NCBI RefSeq assembly: GCF_028640845.1
Contig: NC_080541.1
Span: 2,646,935 to 2,710,934, forward strand
Length of the DNA: 64,000 bases
Source: Ahaetulla prasina
Taxonomy: Eukaryota; Chordata; Lepidosauria; Squamata; Colubridae
Direction of reading: 5' to 3'
A model generated the notes under the pieces. That model was not told the origin of the DNA, ran no database searches, and worked only from the letters and a program-made list of their open reading frames with translations. Made by a program: the position numbers and the translations under genes. Shown in pieces: positions 51,342-61,559 of this stretch; positions within the stretch are counted from its first letter, which is position 1; each line of letters opens with the position of its first letter.

Positions 51342-52820
51342 ACGGCACCCGACTTCCCTGGTCTGCCGCTGCGTCTCTTCTCCAGCCTTCCAAGAGAATC
51401 CTTCAGGCCCACCAGATGCTGCCGGCTTCCTGGGGCCGCAGGGACAAAGCCCCCTTAGCTGGAATTCCCCCTCGGGCATAGAAAGCAGGAATCCTGGCCT
51501 ACCATTTTCTCATGAAACAGGCCGGCTCAACCCTTCCTGCGTCGGAAAAATGCCGGTCTCGCCGTCATTCTCTTCTTCCACATGTTTCATCGGGGCTGTG
51601 TCTTAATCCATGGGGTTTTGTTTTGTTTTTTGTTCCTCTTCCTGGTGGATCGGGAAGAGGAGCCTTTATTATGTTTTTTTTAATTATTATTAATTATTAT
51701 TCTTTTTTTTGTTGTTGTTGTTGGCTTTGGTGCAACTAAGGCAGTTAGCAAAGTGCCTCTAATCTAACTTTCCCCAGAGAATGTGGGTTTTGCACAGTAG
51801 AAACTCGGTGGGGCCAGGTGAGAAGGGGCAGAGATGTGGAGGGAGGGGCAGAGGGATATGAGGGAATCTCAGAGGATTGGCCTGCGAGATCCTAAAGGAT
51901 CCGTGCCACATTCAGCTCTTGAGGCTCAAGTCTTGGACACGAGCAAGAGAGGCTGAGATCAGTTTCCCAGTGGCGTTGTGTTCTGCTCTGCAGCTGGTCT
52001 TCCCATCCTAAATTCCAAATTGTGCCAGAGGCAAAGTCCCACACGCCTTTCTCCGCAGACCATCGTGGCAGCCTTGGGTATATTTATTTATTTATTGCGG
52101 GTTATGGAAGAAAACAAATCTCCCCTTCCCCACCAATAACCATCCCGGAAGTCTGTGGAGGCCGATTCGGAAAAATGTCATTTGCAGAAAGAAATATTTT
52201 CATTTTTGCTATTCCTTGTGGCCTCCTTTCCCTTGGGAACGCCCTTTCTTCTTCCTTGATGCGGGCGATCTAAGGTAGGCAGGCATTATTTGGAAGCCAA
52301 GTCAGGGTCACCTTGGAAAAGACGAAGCCGCCGCAGAGACGTGGCATCTGAAGGGCAAAGCACGATCCAGGCGCAACAGATAACGCATCGTCCTTCCCCC
52401 AAAGCGGCCTCTCCAGATTCCTTTTTGGGATCCCCCCCCCCCAAAAAAAAAAGGTGCTTGTCTTTTGGCTGAACTGCTTCCAGCTTTCGGCTCTTCTTTA
52501 AAAGGCATAATCTTTATTTTTCTCTAGCTGTAATCTGCATTTGGTCTTAAAGCTGGCTGTTGAATGGGAGGGGTTGCGGGCACGTCGGGGGTCCCAGGCA
52601 ATTCAGAAGGGGAGAGAGAGAGGGAGGGAGGGAGAGAGGGATAGAAAGGTTCTCGTCATGTTTTTCCCTATCCTCCACCTGGCCTGGAGCGATGGGTTGA
52701 GGATGTGCCTCAATTGTCGTAGTGCTGATGGTTAGAAGGTGATTGGCTGGGGTGGGGGGGTAACACCCTGTGCTTTTGTGGAAAGAATACTTGGATCAGG
52801 CGTGATCAGCTTTCCAGCAA
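51342..52820 (+). other. Probable 3' UTR of the PLC-gamma gene
   Basis: About 1.5 kb after the stop codon with almost no recognisable repeats apart from T-rich and TTG runs near 51620-51720 and a short TTTA run near 52080. No AATAAA was seen here, so the transcript may use a variant signal or extend further right. Confidence 0.5.
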
Positions 52821-52823
52821 GTC

Positions 52824-53323
52824 TGTTCTGTCTCCTTCCCCACTTCAGATCCATGAGCTGGCCTTCAGCCAGTGGATTCACAGCTCTTATCAGTCCTGGC
52901 AGAGAAATTGCAGCTGCCTGCCAAAGCTCAAACAAATGACTCACGTAGCAAGACTCTCAGCTCTTTTTGAAACGGTTCAGCTAAACTTTTGCTTCCCGTG
53001 GAGTGAGAGCAGTCCCAAAGCTCCTTATATATCCTGTGGAGCCCCACCCTCCCTTTTGATGATGCCGCCTCTCTAATCTTCTGAAGCATGGGTCAAGCTG
53101 AGCTTGATGATTATTATTATCAGCTGGGTCTGAAGGCGAAGCCTGGGGAAGGGAGGAATCAGGGGATGATGGCCTCATTACATCCTCCGACTGGTCTGGT
53201 TCTGGCTCCTGGAGCCGAGCCAAAGGAATCGGTGCTCCCGAGGTAAGCCTTACCGGCCCTTCCCCCTCACTCTCGGAATCACTTTCGGGCATAGGGCCAG
53301 GTTCGGGGGCTGGAGTCACAACA
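52824..53323 (-). mobile_element. Solo LTR in the PLC-gamma 3' flank
   Basis: 500 bp, plus-strand ends TGTTCTGTCTCC and GTCACAACA. The flanks share agtc, with a one-base ambiguity at the right edge. Tail frame [20 protein letters not shown] ... LDPCFRRLERRHHQKGGWG. About the same subfamily as 49539-50049. Confidence 0.88.
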
Positions 53324-53384
53324 AGTCCAATTAAAACAGCAGTTCCATTTTGAGACTTAAAAGGGGCGTATAATTTAGTCGGCG

Positions 53385-53690
53385 GGGTCCGGGTGCTCTC
53401 TGAGCTTAGATGTTTCCTTGCAGACATTTCGTGACCAAACTAGGTAATATCATCAGTGCTAGGAGGGAGGGAGGGAGGATTGCTCTCATTTTATATAACA
53501 GGGAAAGCCTCTTGTATTTAAATAGAGAGCAAACCACTTAAGGAATTCACAGCCCTCCTCCTTCTCCCCTCCACCAATCCAGCTCCCTTGTAGCACTGAT
53601 GATGTTATCTAGTTGGGACATGAAACGTCTGCAAGAAAACAACCAAGCTCAGAGAGCACCAAGGACCCTTCATTTCAACCTTGAGCTACA
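53385..53690. repeat. Hammerhead-like dispersed repeat, inverted pair
   Basis: Minus core at 53419-53462 and plus core at 53596-53635, about 130 bp apart. Confidence 0.72.
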
Positions 53691-53929
53691 AAGATTCTCC
53701 TCTGTCGCTATTTTAGCCTCTTTTTAAGAATTTTCTGCATGCACTAAGGCAGGAGTTTCCAACCTTGACAATTTTTAAGACTCAGGGATTTCAACACCCA
53801 GAATTCCTTAGTTCCATGGTTGGCTAGGGAATTCTGGGAGTTGAAGTCCACGGGTTTTAAAGTTGCCAAGGGTTGGATACCCTGGCTCTAAGGACAGTAG
53901 GTAAGTGTCACCCACTTAGGGAGAGGATA

Positions 53930-54150
53930 GGAGTGCTGCGGTGGCCTAGAGTTAGAGCTCTCGCCTCACCATCAGGAGGCTGTGAGTTTGATCCTAGGTA
54001 GAGGCCAATATTTCTCTCTCTGGGCACGATATATCAGCTGAACAAAACTCTGCATTGGCAACAGGAAGGGCATCCGGCCAGTAAAAACTCCGCTAGCGCC
54101 ATTCATTTGCCCAGATCCCACCCCGCAAGGGATTATGGGGTAGTTAAAAG
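53930..54150 (+). mobile_element. tRNA-derived SINE
   Basis: GTGCTGCGGTGGCCTAGAGT head, GTGAGTTTGATCC box B, GGGCATCCGGCCAGTAAAAA body; ends TTATGGGGTAGTTAAAAGAT. Confidence 0.78.
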
Positions 54151-54354
54151 ATGATGACAGGGAAAGGATAAAGAAGAAGGCCAGATAATTTCAAGAAGCC
54201 TTTTTTGACCGAATTTGGGACGCATTTGGTTAAATTTGCCTCGCAATGGGACCGTCGCTCAAGGGACATCTTGGAGAAATGCACTAGAGGGTGAAGTGGG
54301 TTTTAGAGCAGGAAATAACTTGAAACAGGAGCGTTTATGTATCAGAGCTGGGGT

Positions 54355-54487
54355 CTCCAACCTTGGCAACTTTAAGCCTGGCGGACTTCAACTCCCAGAA
54401 TTCTCCCAGAAGCAAAGCTGGCTGGAGGATTCTGGGAGTTGAAGTCCGCCAGGCTTAAAGTTGCCAAGGTTGGAGACCCCTGTCTTA
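54355..54487. mobile_element. hAT hairpin element
   Basis: Mirror arms GGGGTCTCCAACCTTGGCAA and TTGCCAAGGTTGGAGACCCC. Flanking octamers agree only partly. Confidence 0.82.
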
Positions 54488-54499
54488 GAGGACTATGCA

Positions 54500-55325
54500 A
54501 CGAAAGGAGAATTCATGACAATAACAGACTCAAAAGACAGGAGTCCAATCTGCCACCTGTTTCTCAAAAGGTGCCAGGAAGACTACAAAGGAGGAACGGT
54601 TGTCACCAGGTAGTTCATCCAACATAACAAGCCAGCTGAGAGTTGTAGTTAGCACTTAAAAAAAAATATTCTGCAGCAAGAATATCGAAAACCTGTAAGA
54701 GACGTGTCAGAAACGGGGAGAAAAAAAATGCAACTTGCAAAGGAAGTCCCATCTCCAACTGGGTGTTTTTTTGATGAATCTCGGATGGAGTTGCTAGGAA
54801 AGCCAGAACAGGGTTCAAAACCCTGTTAGAGAACTTGGCACAATTCAGGACTTAAAAGTGCAAGAAAATACAGCAAGTATTTGCTGGTCCATTTTGCAGG
54901 AAAGTAGACCTGTTGCTTAGGAGAAGGCGGTCCTTAAAATTCTCAAAAGTTTGAGAACTTCCCTGCAAAGTTTGGTTCTTACAAAGCTGTCAGGGTTGTT
55001 TTTTGTTTTTGTTTTTTTGCTATCCTTGGACTTCCCTCTTCGACTACTAACCCTGGATGGGGAGGAAGCAACTGGTTGCACACCTGTTAGTAGTGAACCG
55101 GTGCCATTTAAGTGAGCTCCTTAATTCTTAATTTTAAAATTAATTCTCTGCTTTTAAAATGCAGTCAACCGTGGATTTAAAAAAATTAGCCGGCTTGAAA
55201 GCGAGATATAAATCAATTGCCCCTTCTGGTGACTTTTGCAAGAACGGCGAGTTCAAATTGTGACTTTCAGTCTGCGGGGGGCGGGGGGGGTCCCCATGTG
55301 CTTCGTTTCCATGAATAATAATTTA
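54500..55325. other. Intergenic or 3' UTR stretch, nothing recognised
   Basis: Low-repeat sequence between the hairpin element and a CR1 fragment (about 55330-55520). No gene signal was seen. Confidence 0.45.
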
Positions 55326-55822
55326 ATAAGAGAATAATTAACCCGTGGAACAGAAGTTGCCTTCAGAAATCGTGGGTGCCTCCATCACTGGAGGTTTTTA
55401 AGAAGAGACTGGACAGTCACTTGTCTGAGATGGCATAAGTTCTCCTGCTTGAGTGGGGGGGGGGGAAAGGGGGGGCTGGACTAGAAGACCTCCAAGGTCC
55501 CTTCCAGCTCTATTCTATTCTAAAGGGAGTGGGCACCAGGGAAGCCTCAAGCAAAGGAGGAAGTGTGAGAAGGAAGCAAATTTGCAACCTGAACGGACAT
55601 CCGTTGAGCAACTCAACAAGACAACCGCAGCAATTCCTGGGTGGGTGGGAGTTCTTGCCAGTAGCCCAGTTCAAACTGCCCCCCAACCCCCTGTTTTCTT
55701 CCAGCAGAGGAACCCCTAAGAAGCACAAGAGAGTTGGCACAACAGCACTGTTGCAAGATCATCCCCCCCCCTTTCTTTTTTGGTGCCACTCTGGGGAGGG
55801 ATTCTGTTTCTTTCTATGAACA

Positions 55823-55828
55823 AATAAA
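55823..55828 (+). terminator. Candidate polyadenylation signal AATAAA
   Basis: AATAAA, followed within about 45 bases by a GT-rich stretch (gttgtccgcgtg). It is the first clean + strand AATAAA with a plausible downstream element that I see after the stop codon. Using it would give a 3' UTR of about 4.5 kb that includes a solo LTR. RNA evidence is needed. Confidence 0.3.
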
Positions 55829-55949
55829 TCTATTTAGCCAGTATTTATAACAAGACGTTGTCCGCGTGAATTTCTGTCCATTTTCTCCGTAGGAAGGATT
55901 TCTCATGTCTCAGCCTCCTGTTGCAACGGACTGGCCTTACCTACCGCTA

Positions 55950-56325
55950 CGGGTAGTCCTTGGCTTACAACTTCTCGTTTAGTGACCAAAGTTACCGCGG
56001 GACTGAAAAAAGTGACTTAAGACCATTTTTCACACTTCCGACCGTTGCAGCATCCCCAGGATCACATGATCAAAATTTGGACGCTTGGCAACTGGCTCAT
56101 ATTTAGGACGATCGCGGCGTTCCAGAGGTCACGCGATCCCCCTTTTGTGACCCTTTGATGAGCCAAGTCAGTGGGGAAGCCAGATGGCTATTTTACCAAC
56201 TGCAGTGTTCATTTAACAACTGGGACAAGAAAATGCGTAAAATGCGGTAAGACTCACTTAACGAATGTCTCATTTAGCAAGGGAAATTTGGGGCTCAATT
56301 GTGGTTTTAAGTCGAGGACTACCTA
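55950..56325 (-). mobile_element. Tc1/mariner-type non-autonomous element
   Basis: Starts CGGGTAGTCCTTGGCTTACA after TA and ends GTCGAGGACTACCTA before TA. Confidence 0.8.
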
Positions 56326-56439
56326 TAATTGTAAGCTCCGTGATTGATTAAAAGATCATCTTTTGATTGCCTTGTAGGCACCCTAGGAAGGGCTACTGAC
56401 TCATGCAGCCTAACGTAAAGTGTCAAATAGTAAAAACCC

Positions 56440-57130
56440 ATCTGTCTGTCGTATCCTGAGTGCTCATCGCTTCCCACATCAACAGTCAAGGAGAAAAACA
56501 GCCAGCAATGCCAAAGGCATGGAATTAGGAACTCTGTTCCCTCTTCAATGCCATTCAGCAGCCAAAAAAAAAAGCCAATATAATCCTTGGTTGTATAAAC
56601 AGAGGCGTCGAATCCAAATCACGTGAAGTATTAGTTCCGCTTTATAAAGCCTTAGTAAGGCCACGCCTGGAATGACGCATCCAGTTTTAGTCACATTACA
56701 TAAAAGACGTTGAGAGTTTGGAAAGAGTTCAGGGGAGAGCAACTAAGACGATTAAAGGCCTGGAGAGTAAAACATGAAAAACGGTTGCAGAATTGGGTAT
56801 GTCTAGTATGGTAGCAGTCTTCCAGTATTTGACAGGCTGCTACAAAGAGGAGGGGGGGGTCTATTTATTTTCCAAAGCACCAGAAGGCAAGACAAGAAGC
56901 AACGGATGGAAACTAATCAAGGAGGGAATTAAGGAGAAACTTCCTAACAGTGAGAACAAGTAACCAGTGGAACAGCTTGCCTCCAGAAGTGGTTGCTTCA
57001 TCACTGGAGGTTTTTAAAAAGAGATTGGACAGCCAGTTAGTTCTCTGAAATGATAGGGTCTCCTGCTTGAGCAGGGGGTTGGACTAGAAGACCTCCAAGG
57101 TCTCTTCCAGGCCTGTTCTGATTGAATAAT
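56440..57130 (+). mobile_element. CR1 LINE 3' part, decayed
   Basis: Follows the CR1 path AATATAATCCTTGGTTGTAT, GCTTTATAAAGCCTTAGTAA, GGAACAGCTTGCCTCCAGAA to GACTAGAAGACCTCCAAGGT, with several frame breaks. Confidence 0.85.
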
Positions 57131-57549
57131 ATTAAGACCTTGAGTTTTAGGAAAATAACAGGCAAACACATAAGTCAAGTTAAAAATAAGACTCTATTGG
57201 AAGACATTTTTCAGAGAGACATTACATAAACAAAAAGTTCTTTTTTTTTTTTCCTGAGATGAAAGCAAAAAAGGGCTACAGACTGAAAAGATAAGAGAAT
57301 ACAATTCAGCATATGGGTGTTTTTTTTTGAAAGTGCAAAAAGCATTGACTATTCCAGGGGTATCCAACCTTGGCAACTTTTAAGACTTAGATTTCAATTC
57401 CCAGAATTATCCAGCCAGCCATTCTGGGAGTTGGAAGTCCACAAATCTTAAAAATTGCCAAGGTTGGATGCTCCTGGATCAAACCAACATAACTTACAAA
57501 AACTAAACATTTACAATATTTTTTAAAAAATTATTCTAAGCAAACAAAC

Positions 57550-59056
57550 CGAATCAAATGCCACCTCTTTATTGCAGTAATTAACTTGCCAGCGTGTCAA
57601 GATCTGTTTAGTGAGAGGGATCTCCGACATCAGTATCAAGTATTACTATCAAGTAGTAGTTTCTCCCCCAAGAGGCAGCCTTGTTTTGAAAAGGGCCGTA
57701 ATTGGAAGTGTTGATCTGAAGCTGAAGTGCGAGACATTTCAGTGACAATGTATTACATTACAGTATCTTTTCAGAGAAAAAAGAAAAGTGCATCCACTTA
57801 GAGCTAAAATTTATACACCCGGCTGTGTAGATAAGGCACTTTTCTTCCTGCTTCTTGCGAGCTTTATTTCATCGTATTTACAAGGACAGAAAATAAGAAA
57901 GCTGTTTTGTTTGGGGATGGGAAGAAAATGAGAATCAGTCAGGGGAATGATTGTGTAAGTCGCACATAACCGAGCAAGGCAGCCTTAAAAGTGTTCATTT
58001 GAAGGGTTTTCGTAGCTGATATTTCAAGAAGACCTTTCATAACCTTGGCACTTAGAGATAGAAATTCGAATTAGACAAGCTGATAAAAGAGAACAGCCTA
58101 CAGTACAGGAAAAAATATATAGGACTTAGTAGGAAAAGTCATTTATATATCTTAGATTTTTCATAGGCAAATCCAGGGATGTATTTGTTTGCATCCGAAA
58201 ATAGAAATTAGCTAAGGAGCCCAAGGCTCCCTAGATACTTCTTTGAATGTGCTGCTGGGGCACTTTAAATTATTAAAATAATAATTAATTTAAACTAATT
58301 AAATTGGACGCCCAAAGTTGCTGCCCTCTTTGCTTTGGATGGGAGCTGATTGTACATAGTGCAGCCTCATCAAAAATGGAAAAACTAAAACAATAAATGG
58401 GAGGTTCCCCCCAAGTGGGGTAATATGTTCTTGGACAGCTGAAGGTGCAACGTAAGATGTCATCATGCAACTTCAGCTTGGAGCCCCTAATTTTAAAAAA
58501 TGTCATTTTTTAAAGGGTGGACGCCATAATAGGTGCCCCGGAAGCATTAAAAATGGCCACGTGCAAAGAGTCACAGACGTTTTGGTCACTTAGGATTCCT
58601 AGACAAAGTCAGGGCAGAGTTTGTGAGCAATCCTTGTCCACAAATCCCCATCAGTCTGTTCAGGAAGAGGCATTCTCACCGGATTCAGATCAGGCCGGAA
58701 ATGGGGCTGGGGGCTTCCTGCTTCAGGGTTACAGCCCAGGCAGTCTTCCCCCCTCCCCACATCTGACCTTCAGCTTCTGTGTTTCTAGCTGTGGTCAGGG
58801 CATATCAGTCCGAAGATTACAAGCCAAAGCTCAGTGGAGTGAGAAGTGAGGTATGTCGATCACACTCTTCTACCAACCACGTTCCTCCCCTGCGAATCAA
58901 TGCGGGGTTGGGGGAGTCTCGACTGCAGGGGCTTCTGGCTGGCAGGACTGCCTTCGCTTAGTCCCTGAGAAGGGGCGCTGTGAGCAGCAGAGCAGGAGAG
59001 AAGAGCTGCAGGAAAGGCCTGGAGGTTCTTTCTTCTGGGGGCCTCCGGCGTGGGCG
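57550..59056 (-). other. Probable 3' UTR of the CYLD-like gene
   Basis: Mostly repeat-free sequence downstream of the CYLD-like stop. Minus-strand AATAAA signals occur at 57863-57868 and 57568-57573. The second is followed by a T/GT-rich stretch and would give a UTR of about 1.5 kb. The extent is inferred. Confidence 0.45.
57568..57573 (-). terminator. Candidate polyadenylation signal of the CYLD-like gene
   Basis: Minus-strand AATAAA with a GTTTGTTTGC-type element downstream. An alternative signal is at 57863-57868. Confidence 0.4.
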
Positions 59057-59241
59057 TCATTTGTAAAGGGCCATCTTCTTGCTCTGGTACATGTACATGT
59101 AGGCGTCACAAAAGAGGCGCTTGGCGACTCCTTCCATGTCCCGGGGCTGCTCCATGGCCAAGGAGGACACGGGCATCTCCAGGTATTTGGCAACCTCGGG
59201 GCACAGAGTCACCGTGGGGATGTTGTAGCCGTTCTCATCAC
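59057..59241 (-). CDS. CYLD-like: CYLD-like terminal exon
   Basis: 185 nt, acceptor ctcag, stop TGA at 59057-59059. Reads DENGYNIPTVTLCPEVAKYL, then CDAYMYMYQSKKMALYK. It matches the CYLD C-terminus in length and in the final Tyr-Lys. Confidence 0.94.
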
Positions 59242-60394
59242 CTGAGTGGAGGAGGGAGGGAGGGAGAGACGGATTGGAGGGCCAGGCGTTTTGCCTTGCC
59301 TGGGAAAGAAGGGGAACACTTTCCAGAGATCCCCACAAAGCCCTCAGGCACCCCTGTGTTTGGAGCTGAAAATGTGCCCCTCCAGCCCCCCAAGGAAGCA
59401 GAAACCCTGGCCCAGACAGGAACATTTGGTTTAGTGGTGAATGCGCCAGGCTAGAAGCAGCAGTCGGGGAATTCTAGTCCTATCTTAGGCATATAAGCCG
59501 CCTGGGTGACTGCGGCCCAGTCACTGGGAGACAGTGAATTCTAGCCTTGTCTTCAGCATGAAAGCCAACTGGGTGATTTTGGGCCAATCACAGGGAGATG
59601 ATGAATTCTAGCTCCACCTTAAGCATCAAAACCACCAAGTGACTTTGGCCCAATTACCAGAAGACAGTGAGTTCTAGTCCCACCTTAGACATACAAGTTG
59701 GCTGGGTGACTTTGGGACAATTAGCAGGAAATGGTGAGTTCTAGTCCTACCATAGATATGAAAACTGGCTGGGTGACCTTGGGGCACTCACCTGGAGACA
59801 ATGAGTTCTACTCCCATCTCAGGGATGAAAGCCAGCTGGGTGACATGGGATCAATCATCAGGAGATTGGGAGTACTAGTTCTGCCTTAGGCATGAAAGCC
59901 AGCTGGGTGACTTTGTGCCAATCACTGGGAGATGGTGATTCTAATCCCACCTTAGACAAGATTCTCTCAGCCCAACCCACCTCATAGGATTGTTGCTATG
60001 GGGAAAATTGGTGGGGGGAAAATTATTAAATATGTTTTCTGTTTTGCGCTACTTACAAATAAAGCCAGGGAATACGAACGAATGAATCAATGAACGAACG
60101 AACTAACAAATGAATGAATGAACAAATGAATGAACAAACGAACAAATGAATGAACGAACAAATGAATGGCTCACCATGTCGGTCTGCCATGCTGTCAAAG
60201 AACATCCAGTTCTCTTTGTCCGGCCCGTATTTCACAAAGGACACGTAGTGGCTGGTCTCAATGCAGAGAACGGCAAAAAGCTCCAGTTTCTCCCGTGGCA
60301 CCCGCACCCTGTCTCGACGGCCGTCCCGAGTGAATTCCTTGGGGATGCGCAGCTTGGTCATCTGATGGCCTCTTCGCTGATAGTGGGAGTGAGC
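59057..60394 (-). CDS. CYLD-like: CYLD-type Lys63 deubiquitinase, last two coding exons (partial)
   Basis: C-terminal part of a USP-family deubiquitinase of the CYLD type. CYLD removes Lys63 and Met1 ubiquitin chains from NF-kB pathway proteins in the cytosol. Two exons (60394-60175 and 59241-59057) splice in frame with AG/GT borders. They encode ELFAVLCIETSHYVSFVKYG and WMFFDSMADRHG, then NGYNIPTVTLCPEV and CDAYMYMYQSKKMALYK-stop. SHYV and FFDSMAD hold the catalytic His and Asp (His871 and Asp889 of human CYLD). The His pair of the B-box zinc site is kept (HSHYQRRGH). The sequence differs from canonical CYLD at many sites, for example no CIPC before ELFAVLC, so a CYLD paralogue is more likely than CYLD itself. 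The Cys box and CAP-Gly exons lie beyond the window. The gene is convergent with the PLC-gamma gene. Confidence 0.9.
59469..59957 (+). repeat. 67-bp minisatellite, seven units plus a partial
   Basis: Units begin GA(A/G)TTCTAG-like at 59469, 59535, 59603, 59669, 59736, 59803, 59870 and 59937, spaced 66-68 bp. Each contains a version of GCCAGCTGGGTGACTTTGGG. Copies differ by 10-25 percent. It ends in the SINE segment TCAGCCCAACCCACCTCATA. Confidence 0.9.
60061..60168 (+). repeat. (GAAT)n/(GAAC)n tetranucleotide repeat
   Basis: About 100 bp of AATGAACGAAC-type units just downstream of the CYLD-like penultimate exon donor. Confidence 0.9.
60175..60394 (-). CDS. CYLD-like: CYLD-like penultimate exon (catalytic His and Asp)
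   Basis: 220 nt on the minus strand, acceptor tttcag, donor gtgagc, ending with one base of a split Gly codon. Reads AHSHYQRRGHQMTKLRIPKE, DRVRVPREKLELFAVLCIET, SHYVSFVKYGPDKENWMFFD, SMADRHG. It lies directly right of a (GAAT)n-like stretch. Confidence 0.93.
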
Positions 60395-60574
60395 CTGAAA
60401 GCGAGCGAGGGAGAACTGGTGAGGTTTCTCAGGCAGGAGACCTTGATATTAGGAACACAGGATTTACTTACACACACACACACAAATACACACAGAGCTT
60501 CCCTTGGACAAAACACTCTGGTTGCCTGAGACACCTAAAAAAAGGAAGGTTTGCAAAGGTGGGGAGGACTGTTT

Positions 60575-60860
60575 TATTTATTTTTTTTATTTTTATTTTA
60601 TTTGCATTTATATCCCGCCCTTCTCCAAAGACTCAGGGTGGCTTACACTATGTCAGGCAATAGTCTTCATCCATTTGTATATTATATACTAAGTCAACTT
60701 ACTGCCCCCAACAATCTGGGTCCTCATTTTACCTACCTTATAAAGGATGGAAGGCTGAGTCAACCTTGGGCCTGGTGGGACTAGAACCTGCAGTAATTGC
60801 AAGCAGTTGCTGTTAATAACAGGCTGCATTAGCCTGTTGAGCCCCCAGAGGCCCAGAGAC
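60575..60860 (-). mobile_element. tRNA-derived SINE
   Basis: Reversed copy with TTTATATCCCGCCCTTCTCC tail and head ending CTGCATTAGCCTGTTGAGCC, inside the CYLD-like gene intron. Confidence 0.86.
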
Positions 60861-61154
60861 TGTAACACCCATATGCATTGGATACAGTCTTCCTACCAAT
60901 TTTCCTTTCAGAAAATTTATCTTAGAGTAAAATGGTTAAGACATTACACGATAGGGGGGAGGAAGGGGGACTTTAATTAATTAAGCCTTGATTCCTGGTG
61001 ATGGAATGAAAAGAGCCTATTTGCCTTCGACTAATTGAAGAATTAACTGGACACCACTTTAGAAGAACAGCAGAAAACATAACAATTTTGCTGAAGGTGA
61101 AGGAGGAAAGAGGTGAATTAGTTAACGGAAAAGAGAGTATGTACTGGTAATATG

Positions 61155-61540
61155 CAGGTAGTCCTTGACTTATAACCACAATTGAGTCCAGAATTCATGT
61201 CGCTAAATGAGACATTTGTTAAATGAGTTTTGCCCCATTTTACGACTTTTCTTGCCATTTTTGTTAAGTGAATCACTGCAGTCGTTAAGTTAGTCATACG
61301 GTTGTTAAGTGAATCTGGCTTCCCCATTGACTTTGCTCGTCAGAAGGTGGCAAAAGGGGGTCACGTGACCCTGGGACACTGTGACCGTCATAAATGTGAA
61401 CCAGCTGTCAAGCATCCGCATGTAAATTACGTGACCCTGGGTATGCTGCAACGGTCATAAGTGTGAATAATAGTCATAAGTCACTTTTTTCAACTTCGAA
61501 TGGTCACTCAATGAAACTGTTGTAAGTCGAGGACTGCCTG
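61155..61540 (+). mobile_element. Tc1/mariner-type non-autonomous element, nearly complete
   Basis: 386 bp, inverted ends CAGGTAGTCCTTGACTTATA and TAAGTCGAGGACTGCCTG, TA on the right and TG (mutated TA) on the left. The best-preserved copy here. Confidence 0.86.
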
Positions 61541-61559
61541 TATATTAAACGTATTTATT

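Noticed and set aside
2134..51341. Plain PLCG2 identity
   Set aside because: The split PH start ([19 protein letters not shown]), Y box and DYGAL/FYVEAN linker follow PLCG1, and human PLCG2 differs strongly there.
52827..53427. Frame at 53427-52981 (-) as a host gene
   Set aside because: It starts in flanking repeat and runs through an LTR; the conserved part begins exactly at the LTR edge.
60053..60174. Extension of the CYLD-like exon into the GAAT repeat
   Set aside because: The GT donor at 60174 and in-frame joining to the exon at 59241 reproduce the CYLD sequence; the extension is Phe/Ile/His repeat.
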